Assembly (NCBI GenBank): GCA_937864255.1
Contig: CALMIT010000344.1
Span: forward strand, 1 to 5,831
Source: an uncultured Saprospiraceae bacterium
GTDB taxonomy: Bacteria; Bacteroidota; Bacteroidia; Chitinophagales; Saprospiraceae
Direction: 5' to 3'
Length of the DNA stretch: 5,831 bases
The position numbers were made by a program, and so were the translations under genes. Shown here one piece after another: positions 1-5,831 of the stretch (position 1 is the stretch's first letter; every line of letters begins with the position of its first letter). The notes under the pieces are model-generated. The model worked only from the letters and a program-made list of their open reading frames with translations. It was not told the DNA's origin and searched no databases.

Positions 1-1035
1 AAAAAGAAAATTCATTGCAATCTGGAATACGACGCCGGGCCTAATTGCTATTTTCATAATTATGAACTTTTGTCTGAATATGGCTGGGATGAGTTGATTG
101 AACTCACGCGCATTTTAAACGAGGAGCCGGGCAAAATCGAAAGTATTTTGAACGTGGATCGCACGCTTTGGATGCTGGCATTCAATAATGTGCTGGTCAA
201 TCTCAACAGTTATTCGGGCGCTGTGAGCGAAAATTATTACATCTACCGCGATGGTTTTGGCAAGTTCAATCCGATTATCTGGGACATGAACCTCTCGTTT
301 GGCAGCTTCAAAAATACCGGTCAGGGTTCTGATTTGGATTTAAAAGGTTTGCAACAATTAGACCCGCTGTTGCATGAAACCAGCCCCACGAAACCGCTCA
401 TCAGCAAACTTTTGAAAAACGACGAATACAAAAGAAAATACATCGCCCACATGCGCACCATTTTGTACGACTGGTTTGTCACCGAAAAATATATGACGCG
501 CGCGAAGGAGTTGCAGGGTATGATAGAAAGCCTGCTGGTGAATGACGTGAACAAGTTTTATGAAATGGAAGATTTTTCGAAAAGTCTGAAAAGCACCATC
601 GGGCAAAAAAGTAAAATTCCGGGCATAGAAGAGTTGATGGATAAGCGCACCGATTTTTTGAAAAAACACCCCGTTTTGTCGGTTATACCACCGCAGTTTG
701 AGACCAATTTTGTGGCAGGCCGTGGCGAACTAGAGTCCAAAAAAGTGGAAGATTTTAAAATTCAAACCAAAGTCAGCAAGTTTACCAAAAGGGTGCATAT
801 TTTTTATCGTTTTGAAGGAGAATCGGCTTACCGCGAAATGCAGATGAAAGACGATGGTCAACATTTTGACGAGCAGGCCGGCGATAATATTTTCGGCGCC
901 ATTATCAAGCCGGAAGGCGAGGCAAGCGTGGTCGAGTATTATTTTCTTGCGGAAAACGCCGGCGCGCTTAGCTTTGATCCGCCCAAATATATGTTTGCTC
1001 CGCACCGCATAGGTCTGGAGGATTTGAACAAATAA
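1..1035 (+). CDS. CotH-family protein, 5'-truncated by the window edge; possible pseudokinase paralogue
   Basis: The frame is open from base 1 to the TAA at 1033-1035, giving 344 visible residues; the TTG at 70 is internal. Alignment with the complete paralogue downstream suggests that about 195 N-terminal residues, including any signal peptide and the N-lobe, lie upstream of the window. The visible part holds the CotH core: LWMLAFNNVLVNL, then ENYYIYRD, then the metal-site motif WDMNLSFG (about visible residues 56-100), followed by a helical C-lobe ending near KKHPVLSV. A C-terminal Ig-like domain follows (about residues 230-330) with the typical pattern DDGQHFDEQAGDNIFGA. CotH proteins have an atypical protein-kinase fold; Bacillus CotH phosphorylates spore coat proteins, but the role in Bacteroidota is largely unknown. 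The Asp expected in the catalytic loop (VNLD in the paralogue) is Asn here (AAC, 205-207), so this copy may be inactive. By eye about two thirds of residues match the sister across a 70-residue core. The family call is firm; activity is inference. Confidence 0.88.
   Translation, partial: KKKIHCNLEYDAGPNCYFHNYELLSEYGWDELIELTRILNEEPGKIESILNVDRTLWMLAFNNVLVNLNSYSGAVSENYYIYRDGFGKFNPIIWDMNLSFGSFKNTGQGSDLDLKGLQQLDPLLHETSPTKPLISKLLKNDEYKRKYIAHMRTILYDWFVTEKYMTRAKELQGMIESLLVNDVNKFYEMEDFSKSLKSTIGQKSKIPGIEELMDKRTDFLKKHPVLSVIPPQFETNFVAGRGELESKKVEDFKIQTKVSKFTKRVHIFYRFEGESAYREMQMKDDGQHFDEQAGDNIFGAIIKPEGEASVVEYYFLAENAGALSFDPPKYMFAPHRIGLEDLNK
443..461 (+). repeat. 19-bp exact direct repeat between the CotH paralogues, copy 1
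   Basis: The 19 bases TCGCCCACATGCGCACCAT at 443-461 recur exactly at 2099-2117, in the same frame and at the equivalent place in both paralogues, where they encode the AHMRTI stretch. Most of the rest of the two genes has diverged at the nucleotide level. This is most simply a conserved remnant of the gene duplication, but it could also serve as a short homology for recombination between the copies. Confidence 0.8.
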
Positions 1036-1059
1036 GCGGTTTTAAAAATCATTTTGAAT

Positions 1060-2658
1060 ATGAAGTATTTGTTTCTCTGTCTGTTCCTGTTTGTTTCAAT
1101 CTCGATTTCGTCAGGGCAGGATTTTTATGACTGGGACAAAGTCCGGGAAATTCGTCTGGATTTTGATAAACCGAATTGGGCGGACATTCTCGGAAGAATG
1201 AAAAACCAGGAATCCGAGCAACGACTTTCCGCTAAACTCACGATAGATGGAAAACAGTACGAGAGCGAAGTCGGCGTACGTTTTAAAGGAAACAGTTCTT
1301 ACAAAAACACTTCAAAAGGTGGCGCGAAGAAACTTCCGTTCAACATAAAAATTGATTACAAACAGAAAAATCAGAAACACGAAGACGGATACGAGACCAT
1401 CAAACTTTCGAACGGATTCAGGGATCCGAGTTTTGTTCGCGAGATTCTTTCTTACGAAATAGCGCGGAAATACATGCCCGCCTCGCAATCTAATTTTGCC
1501 AAATTGTATATCAACGGCGAGTATGTCGGTTTGTACAGCAACACCGAATCGGTTGACGACGAGTTTTTAAAAAATCATTTTGGAGAAAAAAAGGGTGTGC
1601 TGATAAAATGCGACCCGGAGTGGACCGCCAAAGAAGCTAAAAATTGCCCGGAGGGCGATAAATCATCGCTCATGTATCTTGGCGAAAATCCGCAATGTTA
1701 TTTTCCGGATTACGAAATCAAGTCGGATACAGGCTGGCAATCTTTGATTTGGCTCACCAAAATTTTGAAAGACGCGCCCGAAAAAATCGCGGGCGCTATC
1801 AACGTGGATCAGACGCTCTGGATGCACGCTTTCAACAACGTGCTTGTCAATCTGGACAGCTACACCGGCCGCCTCAGTCATAATTATTATTTGTACAGAG
1901 ACAGCGCCGGCTGCTTTCAGCCGATTGTGTGGGACATGAATTTGTCTTTCGGCGGTTTTCGTTTTGACGGTAACGGCACGCCGCTTACCAACGAGGAAAT
2001 GATCACTTTCAACCCGCTCCCGCCTTTCAAAAAAAAGAATCCGAAACCCCCCCTTCTCGTCAATTTGCTGAATAACAGCCTGTGGCGCAAAATCTATCTC
2101 GCCCACATGCGCACCATAGTTGAAGAAAATTTCAGCAATGGCGAATTCAAAAATCGTTGTGCCGAACTCGAAAAATTTATAGAAAATGAGGTGAAAAATG
2201 ACCCAAACAAACTTTACGGTTTCGACGATTTTAAAAAGAATTTTAACGAAACAGTGAAAGTAGAAGGCGCTGAAATCATCGGCTTGAATGAATTGATGGA
2301 CGCGAGGGTCGAGTACCTGAAAAACCACCCGCTCCTTGCCGCCGAATCCCCACGTATAGATAGCGTGAACCATTATCAGTTTGGCAACACGCTGGCCATA
2401 CAGGCTACTGTGAGCGGCGCGGAAAAAGTCTGGGCGTACTACCGTTACAATCCGAAAGATGTTTTTCAATTAATCGAACTCAAAGACGATAGCCGCCACA
2501 ATGATCAATTGGCCAGCGACAATGTGTGGGGCGCTACCCTGAATTTTCTTCCGGGTACTCAATATTATGTAGTTGCCGAAAATGAAAAAGCAGCGTCGCT
2601 TTTGCCGGAACGGGCGTCTTACGAGTTTTTTAAAGTCGAAGCGCCGAAAGAGCAATAA
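1060..2658 (+). CDS. Secreted CotH-family (atypical kinase fold) protein with C-terminal Ig-like domain
   Basis: A complete gene of 532 residues. The ATG at 1060 is preferred over the in-frame TTG at 1054 because it opens directly into a signal peptide (MKYLFLCLFLFVSISISSG, cleavage likely near residue 19), so the protein should be exported. Order of parts: an N-lobe-like region with GVRFKGNSS (72-80, Lys76); LSNGFRDPSFVREILSYEIA (116-135); NGEYVGLYSNTESVDDEFL (152-170); catalytic-loop-like VNLDSYTGRLSHNYYLY (263-279, Asp266, Asn275); metal-site motif WDMNLSFG (291-298, Asp292); a helical C-lobe to about 425; and an Ig-like domain (about 430-525) with the DDSRHNDQLASDNVWGA pattern. Many family members have WDxD where both copies here have WDMN. 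The gene starts 24 bp after its paralogue in the same frame, which points to tandem duplication and co-transcription. No type IX secretion C-terminal domain is seen. The substrate is unknown. It could be a structural surface protein rather than an active kinase. Confidence 0.92.
   Translation: MKYLFLCLFLFVSISISSGQDFYDWDKVREIRLDFDKPNWADILGRMKNQESEQRLSAKLTIDGKQYESEVGVRFKGNSSYKNTSKGGAKKLPFNIKIDYKQKNQKHEDGYETIKLSNGFRDPSFVREILSYEIARKYMPASQSNFAKLYINGEYVGLYSNTESVDDEFLKNHFGEKKGVLIKCDPEWTAKEAKNCPEGDKSSLMYLGENPQCYFPDYEIKSDTGWQSLIWLTKILKDAPEKIAGAINVDQTLWMHAFNNVLVNLDSYTGRLSHNYYLYRDSAGCFQPIVWDMNLSFGGFRFDGNGTPLTNEEMITFNPLPPFKKKNPKPPLLVNLLNNSLWRKIYLAHMRTIVEENFSNGEFKNRCAELEKFIENEVKNDPNKLYGFDDFKKNFNETVKVEGAEIIGLNELMDARVEYLKNHPLLAAESPRIDSVNHYQFGNTLAIQATVSGAEKVWAYYRYNPKDVFQLIELKDDSRHNDQLASDNVWGATLNFLPGTQYYVVAENEKAASLLPERASYEFFKVEAPKEQ
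2099..2117 (+). repeat. 19-bp exact direct repeat between the CotH paralogues, copy 2
   Basis: Second copy of the repeat at 443-461, about 1.66 kb away and in register with the paralogous codons (LAHMRTI). It belongs to the coding sequence of the second CotH gene and is not an independent element. Confidence 0.8.
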
Positions 2659-2702
2659 TCTGCTACTTGCTGCGTGGGCTTTTTCAAAAATAATTTTACA
2701 AA

Positions 2703-3296
2703 ATGAGAATAATTGCCATTCTGATTAGTGCGGTAGTGTTGATGACGGCTTGTAAAAATGAAAAGCGTCTTCCCATCTTGGGCGAGCGCGATATTCAAAA
2801 CGGCGACACAATTTATCACTCCGTCCCGGATTTCAGTTTTGTAAATCAGGATAGCCAGGTCGTGAATAATGCGACATTTGATAGTAAGATTTATGTGGTA
2901 GATTTTTTCTTTATTTCCTGCCCGACTATCTGCCCGAAAGTGATGAAACAGATGTTGAGGGTGTATGAAAAATTCGAAAACGAAGAGCGGCTCATGCTGC
3001 TTTCCCACACCATTGGACGCCTCAAAATGTATGCTCAAAATCTCGGCGTAAATACCCAAAAATGGCATTTTGTCACCGGCGATAAAGCAGAGATCTACGA
3101 CATTGCCGATGATTATTTTAGTATCGCGAAAGAAGACCCGGCATCGCCCGGTGGCTTTGACCACAGCGGCAGGTTGATTTTGGTGGATACAAAACGGCAC
3201 GTCCGCTCTTTTTGCGACGGAACCCCCCCAGCTTCCATCGCTAAATTCATGGATGACATCAAAACGCTTTTGGATGAGTACGACAAGCCCGGTTAA
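2703..3296 (+). CDS. SCO1/SenC-family copper-binding lipoprotein with a shortened conserved loop
   Basis: A 197-residue thioredoxin-fold protein of the SCO1/SenC/PrrC family. These deliver copper to, or reduce cysteines of, the CuA site of cytochrome c oxidase. The start is the ATG at 2703, which follows an A/T-rich stretch. It opens into a lipoprotein signal ending LMTAC, with lipidation expected on Cys17, so the protein is probably membrane-anchored on the periplasmic side. The copper-binding residues are present: Cys73 and Cys77 in SCPTICP, and His154 in FDHSGRLILVD. Other family stretches are KWHFVTGDKAEIYDIADDYF (120-139) and RSFCDGTPP (168-176). Oddity: relatives read SHTI, then a DPxxDT-like loop, then (A/G)RLKxYA, but here SHTI (101-104) joins GRLKMYA (105-111) directly. 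About seven residues are missing with the frame intact. No oxidase gene is in the window. The gene lies 44 bp after the CotH gene on the same strand. The family is firm; function with the shortened loop is uncertain. Confidence 0.93.
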   Translation: MRIIAILISAVVLMTACKNEKRLPILGERDIQNGDTIYHSVPDFSFVNQDSQVVNNATFDSKIYVVDFFFISCPTICPKVMKQMLRVYEKFENEERLMLLSHTIGRLKMYAQNLGVNTQKWHFVTGDKAEIYDIADDYFSIAKEDPASPGGFDHSGRLILVDTKRHVRSFCDGTPPASIAKFMDDIKTLLDEYDKPG

Positions 3297-3300
3297 ACTT

Positions 3301-4548
3301 TCATTTCTTTACGTAGGTCAGTTCTTTGTAAAATTTCGGGGTCTGCGCATCGGGATTAAAAATGCGAAAATAAGGCGCGGCGTCAGTGCCGCAACCCGCC
3401 GCCCATTGCCAGCCGCCGTTGTTGCTTGCCAGGTCAAAATCAAGTAGTTTTTGAGCAAAATAAGCCTCGCCCCAGCGCCAGTCTATGAGCAGGTGTTTGG
3501 TCAAAAAACTCGCGGTTATCATCCTCACCCGGTTGTGCATATAGCCGGTGGTATTGAGTTCTCTCATGCCGGCATCCACGATCGGGTAGCCCGTTTCGCC
3601 GGCGCACCATTTTTCAAAATCCCGCGGATTATTGAGCCAGACAATGTTGGCATATTCTTTTCGAAACGGCTCGTTGACCACACGCGGAAAATTGCTCAGA
3701 ATCATCGAATAAAAGTCGCGCCAAATCAATTCATTCAAAAAAGTCTGGTTTAAAAGAAGCGCCTTTTTCGCTTTTTCGCGAATGCTGATGGTGCCAAAAC
3801 GAAAGTGGATTCCGAGTTTGGAAGTGCCGTTTAGCGCCGGGAAATCCCGCGTCTGGTCATAGTTGCGAATGATTCCCTGCGCCACGGTTTTCGGAGGAAT
3901 GGCGATGGTAGATTTTTTAAAACCGATTTGCTCCAGGCTCGGAAATTCGAAAGGATCGGTTTTTAAAAATGCCTCAAAATGATCTTCGGAAGGGTAGTGA
4001 GGGATATTTTCAGACATTTGCTTTTCTGCGGATTTCCCTCCGTTTTCGGCAAAATTTTCACCGAGCAGCGTTTCTTTCCATTTCCGACTGTAAGGCGTAA
4101 AAACGACATAAGGCGAGCCGTCGGGTTTGCATATTTCCTTTTTTTCAAAAATCACATGATCTTTAAAAGTGTGAAACGAAATGCCGCGCTGTTGAAGGAA
4201 TTGTTGCACGGCTACATCGCGCCGGACTGCATACGGCTCATAATCGTGGTTGGTGTAAACGGCTTCAATCGGGTAATTTTCAACGAGTTGCTTCCAAATT
4301 TCCGGCGGGGAGCCATGTAAAACTTTCAGCGATGCACCAAAAGTTTGCAGCTTTTCTCTGAGTTCCCACAAAGTCTGATGAATAAAACCGACCCGGGCAT
4401 CCGCTTCGTCCTCTAATTCGTCCAGTATATTTTTGTCAAAAATAAAAACAGGCAAAACTTGCCGTCCGTTTTTCAGCGCATGATACAGGCCGGCATTATC
4501 TTCCAGCCGCAAATCCCGGCGAAACCAAAAAACGGCAATTTTCTGCAT
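3301..4548 (-). CDS. phrB: Class I CPD deoxyribodipyrimidine photolyase, short at the C terminus
   Basis: A 415-residue photolyase that would use FAD and blue light to split cyclobutane pyrimidine dimers in DNA. The ATG at 4548-4546 begins MQKIAVFWFRRDLRLEDN, the usual family start. An N-terminal alpha/beta antenna-binding domain spans about 1-130 and the helical FAD domain about 210-400. Key residues match E. coli PhrB at a near-constant offset: Trp380, Trp357 and Trp304 for the electron-transfer triad (W382, W359, W306); Asn376 for N378; Glu273 and Trp276 for E274 and W277; Asn339 and Met343 for N341 and M345. MHNRVRM favours CPD over (6-4) photolyase. The protein ends QTPKFYKELTYVKK, whereas relatives continue with a W(V/L)PEL...PIV(D/E)H tail of about 45-55 residues. 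The codons after the TGA do not encode that tail, so a single nonsense change or frameshift does not explain the loss. Its stop lies 4 bp from the convergent SCO stop. Probably functional for FAD binding; stability is uncertain. Confidence 0.95.
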   Translation of the reverse strand: MQKIAVFWFRRDLRLEDNAGLYHALKNGRQVLPVFIFDKNILDELEDEADARVGFIHQTLWELREKLQTFGASLKVLHGSPPEIWKQLVENYPIEAVYTNHDYEPYAVRRDVAVQQFLQQRGISFHTFKDHVIFEKKEICKPDGSPYVVFTPYSRKWKETLLGENFAENGGKSAEKQMSENIPHYPSEDHFEAFLKTDPFEFPSLEQIGFKKSTIAIPPKTVAQGIIRNYDQTRDFPALNGTSKLGIHFRFGTISIREKAKKALLLNQTFLNELIWRDFYSMILSNFPRVVNEPFRKEYANIVWLNNPRDFEKWCAGETGYPIVDAGMRELNTTGYMHNRVRMITASFLTKHLLIDWRWGEAYFAQKLLDFDLASNNGGWQWAAGCGTDAAPYFRIFNPDAQTPKFYKELTYVKK

Positions 4549-4604
4549 GAAAATTTTTGGGAGGCTAACATGGATTTTGATCTATTGTTCAATTTTCGGG
4601 CGGC

Positions 4605-5183
4605 TTAAAAAACAGAAAACAGAGCCACGATAATCACGATCAAAATGACCAGTATGAAAATGTTTCTGTAAAACTGATTGTTGCTCCTGTACTTATTAAA
4701 AAGTAATTCCATTGCGTCGCGCCATTCGAGATTAGAAACCGTGGGTTCGTAGCCCAACACAAAAAATTTCGGGCGGCCTTTGCGCTCCTGATCGCCGTGT
4801 TTTTTCAGGATAAAAAAATAATTGTCAAGATAGGCGAGGTCATAAAGTTCGCTCTTTACGGCGGCTCCTCCTGCCATTTGTTCCACCAAAATTTTATTGG
4901 AACCGGGCGGCATCAGACGCCACAAACCTTTGTGCACATTTCCGTCCACCGATTGCAAATACTCGTTTCCTTCATTGAAAAAATGCAGCACCGTTTCGTG
5001 AAAATTATCATCGTCCCTGATTTCCTGCCAGGCTTTTTCAATAAAAAATTCCTGTTCGAGCAAGTCCTCGCTCCAGGGGCGTATTACCGGGAGAATGGTT
5101 TCGAGGTAGTCTTCCATCGTCTCGTGGTAAGGCAGTTCCACGCTGAAAGCCCGCGATAATTTATCTAAAAATGTATTTTCCAA
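4605..5183 (-). CDS. Hypothetical protein with a single C-terminal transmembrane segment (tail-anchored)
   Basis: I do not recognise this 192-residue protein. Residues 1-172 look soluble and acidic to neutral, with helical stretches (about 20-75) and a mixed region containing HKGLWRLMPPGSNKILVEQM (84-103). A single hydrophobic segment at about 174-191 (IFILVILIVIIVALFSV) ends almost at the C terminus, preceded by Lys and Arg residues. With no signal peptide, this suggests a tail-anchored inner-membrane protein with its body in the cytoplasm. The start is uncertain. The best candidate is TTG at 5183-5181, because an in-frame TAA occurs at 5207-5205 and no ATG lies between. The first in-frame ATG is codon 23 (5117-5115), but the residues before it read like real protein. 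It lies 56 bp upstream of the photolyase on the same strand, so the two may be co-transcribed. The reading frame is long, codon use resembles the neighbours, and the antisense frame shows nothing recognisable. Confidence 0.75.
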   Translation of the reverse strand: MENTFLDKLSRAFSVELPYHETMEDYLETILPVIRPWSEDLLEQEFFIEKAWQEIRDDDNFHETVLHFFNEGNEYLQSVDGNVHKGLWRLMPPGSNKILVEQMAGGAAVKSELYDLAYLDNYFFILKKHGDQERKGRPKFFVLGYEPTVSNLEWRDAMELLFNKYRSNNQFYRNIFILVILIVIIVALFSVF

Positions 5184-5199
5184 AAAACAGGTTTTGCGG

Positions 5200-5207
5200 C
5201 AAAATTA
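5200..5207 (-). promoter_or_regulatory. Candidate Bacteroidota -7 promoter element for the tail-anchored protein gene
   Basis: The minus-strand sequence TAATTTTG matches the Bacteroidota primary sigma -7 consensus TAnnTTTG at all fixed positions. It lies about 16 bp upstream of the proposed TTG start, which would give a very short leader. No convincing TTTG -33 element is visible about 20 bp further upstream, where the DNA is A/T-rich, so the match could be chance. Confidence 0.35.
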
Positions 5208-5256
5208 AGGATTTTAAAAAAGCTTTCCATACTACATTTTCTCCTCAGCTTTTGGC

Positions 5257-5264
5257 TACTTTTA
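5257..5264 (+). promoter_or_regulatory. Candidate Bacteroidota -7 promoter element for the carboxyltransferase gene
   Basis: TACTTTTA fits TAnnTTTG at all but the last fixed position. It lies 64 bp upstream of the ATG at 5329, within the divergent gap between two oppositely oriented genes, where a promoter is expected. At about 20 bp upstream there is only a T-rich stretch (near 5236-5240), not a clean TTTG. Weak evidence, supported mainly by location. Confidence 0.25.
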
Positions 5265-5328
5265 CGCCGCTTTCAGAGCTGATAAGGCTAGGAAAATGCT
5301 TTTTTATCAAAAAAGAACGATTTATCCA

Positions 5329-5831
5329 ATGAAAGAAAAACTGGATTTGTTGCATCAAAAAACGAGTGAAGCGCTGCTGGCGGGTGGCAAAACAAGAATC
5401 GCCGCACAGCATAAGAAAGGTAAGTTGACGGCGAGAGAACGCATTCATTTTTTGCTGGATAAAGGCTCTTTTGAGGAAATCGGAAAGTTTGTCACACACC
5501 GCTCGTTTGATTTTGGTATGCAGGATCAGATTGTGTTGGGCGATGGCGTGGTGACCGGCTACGGAACGATTCACGGCAGGATGGTTTATGTTTTTGCTCA
5601 GGATTTTACTGTTTTTGGCGGCTCGCTTTCGGAGACCCATGCCGAAAAAATTTGTAAAATTATGGACTTGGCTGCCAAAAACGGCGCGCCCGTCATCGGG
5701 CTGAACGATAGCGGCGGCGCACGTATTCAGGAAGGCGTGGCCAGTCTTGGCGGCTACGCTGATATTTTTTACAGAAATGTTCGTTTTTCGGGCGTGGTGC
5801 CGCAGATTTCGGCGGTGATGGGACCCTGCGC
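5329..5831 (+). CDS. Biotin-dependent acyl-CoA carboxyltransferase subunit (propionyl-CoA carboxylase beta / methylmalonyl-CoA decarboxylase alpha type), 3'-truncated
   Basis: An open frame from the ATG at 5329 runs off the window, giving 167 complete codons of an expected 510-520. The family moves a carboxyl group between biotin and an acyl-CoA: either carboxylating propionyl-CoA to methylmalonyl-CoA or, in decarboxylase complexes, the reverse. Recognisable parts of the crotonase-fold N-terminal half are HKKGKLTARERI (28-39), DGVVTGYGTIHGR (72-84), VFAQDFTVFGGSLSETHAEK (88-107), NDSGGARIQEGV (126-137, part of the acyl-CoA/oxyanion region) and SAVMGPC (161-167), just before the expected Gly-Gly. 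The start at 5329 matches where relatives begin and follows an A-rich stretch. An in-frame ATG at 5296 would add 11 residues of unlikely sequence. Propionyl-CoA carboxylase beta (pccB-like) and methylmalonyl-CoA decarboxylase alpha (mmdA-like) cannot be told apart without the downstream genes. It is divergent from the tail-anchored protein gene, with a 145-bp shared upstream region. Confidence 0.95.
   Translation, partial: MKEKLDLLHQKTSEALLAGGKTRIAAQHKKGKLTARERIHFLLDKGSFEEIGKFVTHRSFDFGMQDQIVLGDGVVTGYGTIHGRMVYVFAQDFTVFGGSLSETHAEKICKIMDLAAKNGAPVIGLNDSGGARIQEGVASLGGYADIFYRNVRFSGVVPQISAVMGPC

Noticed and set aside
1033..1060. Possible single fused CotH gene broken by a stop codon
   Set aside because: The second copy begins with its own ATG and signal peptide, and the first ends with a complete Ig-like domain, so these are two genes.
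1663..2469. A 268-codon open frame on the minus strand
   Set aside because: It lies entirely antisense to the CotH gene, has no recognisable motif, and its composition looks like a shadow of the conserved plus-strand gene.
2691..2698. TAATTTTA, a near match to the -7 consensus, just before the SCO gene
   Set aside because: It ends only a few bases before the ATG, so a transcript from it would lack the start codon. It is part of a generally A/T-rich start region.
2619..3200. A 193-codon open frame on the minus strand
   Set aside because: It is antisense to the SCO gene, whose plus-strand frame carries the lipobox and CxxxC motif.
4797..5159. A 120-codon plus-strand open frame opposite the tail-anchored protein
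   Set aside because: It has no start context, signal or motif. The minus-strand frame is longer and ends in a clean membrane segment.
5246..5281. Inverted repeat CAGCT / AGCTG in the divergent gap
   Set aside because: Only five base pairs with a loop of about 26 bases; this is within chance expectation and there is no T-tract.
5296..5328. Earlier in-frame ATG for the carboxyltransferase
   Set aside because: The added residues (MLFYQKRTIYP) do not resemble the family start, and the ATG at 5329 fits where homologues begin.
5245..5640. A 131-codon open frame on the minus strand at the right edge
   Set aside because: It overlaps the carboxyltransferase gene, whose plus-strand frame shows clear family motifs.

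Overview
The window looks like chromosomal DNA of a member of the Bacteroidota, possibly a Saprospiraceae/Chitinophagales-type organism. This is inferred from the style of the proteins (tandem CotH-family proteins, an SCO1-type lipoprotein, a class I photolyase with TGYMHNRVRM in place of TGWMHNR), from moderate GC content, and from A/T-rich translation starts with no Shine-Dalgarno sequence. No tRNA, rRNA, CRISPR array, insertion sequence or phage gene was seen. Coding density is very high: the longest gap between genes is about 145 bp, so no stretch over 300 bp lacks a gene.

Left part, plus strand (1-3296). The window opens inside a CotH-family (atypical, spore-coat-type kinase fold) gene. 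A complete paralogue follows after 24 bp, exported by a signal peptide and ending in an Ig-like domain. After 44 bp comes a short SCO1/SenC copper-chaperone-type lipoprotein. The three are co-directional and closely spaced, so they are probably one transcription unit. All would act outside the cytoplasm.

Middle and right part, minus strand (3301-5183). A class I CPD photolyase gene converges on the SCO gene with only 4 bp between the two stop codons. Upstream of the photolyase, on the same strand, is an unrecognised 192-residue protein with a single C-terminal membrane segment; the two may be co-transcribed.

Right edge, plus strand (5329-5831). The start of a biotin-dependent carboxyltransferase (propionyl-CoA carboxylase beta / methylmalonyl-CoA decarboxylase alpha type) is divergent from the membrane protein and runs off the window.

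No clearly new multigene system is visible. The points most worth a second look are departures from family norms. The first CotH paralogue has Asn where its sister has the expected catalytic Asp. The SCO protein appears to have lost about seven residues of its conserved DPxxDT-type loop in frame. The photolyase stops about 45-55 residues early, exactly where the convergent gene ends.
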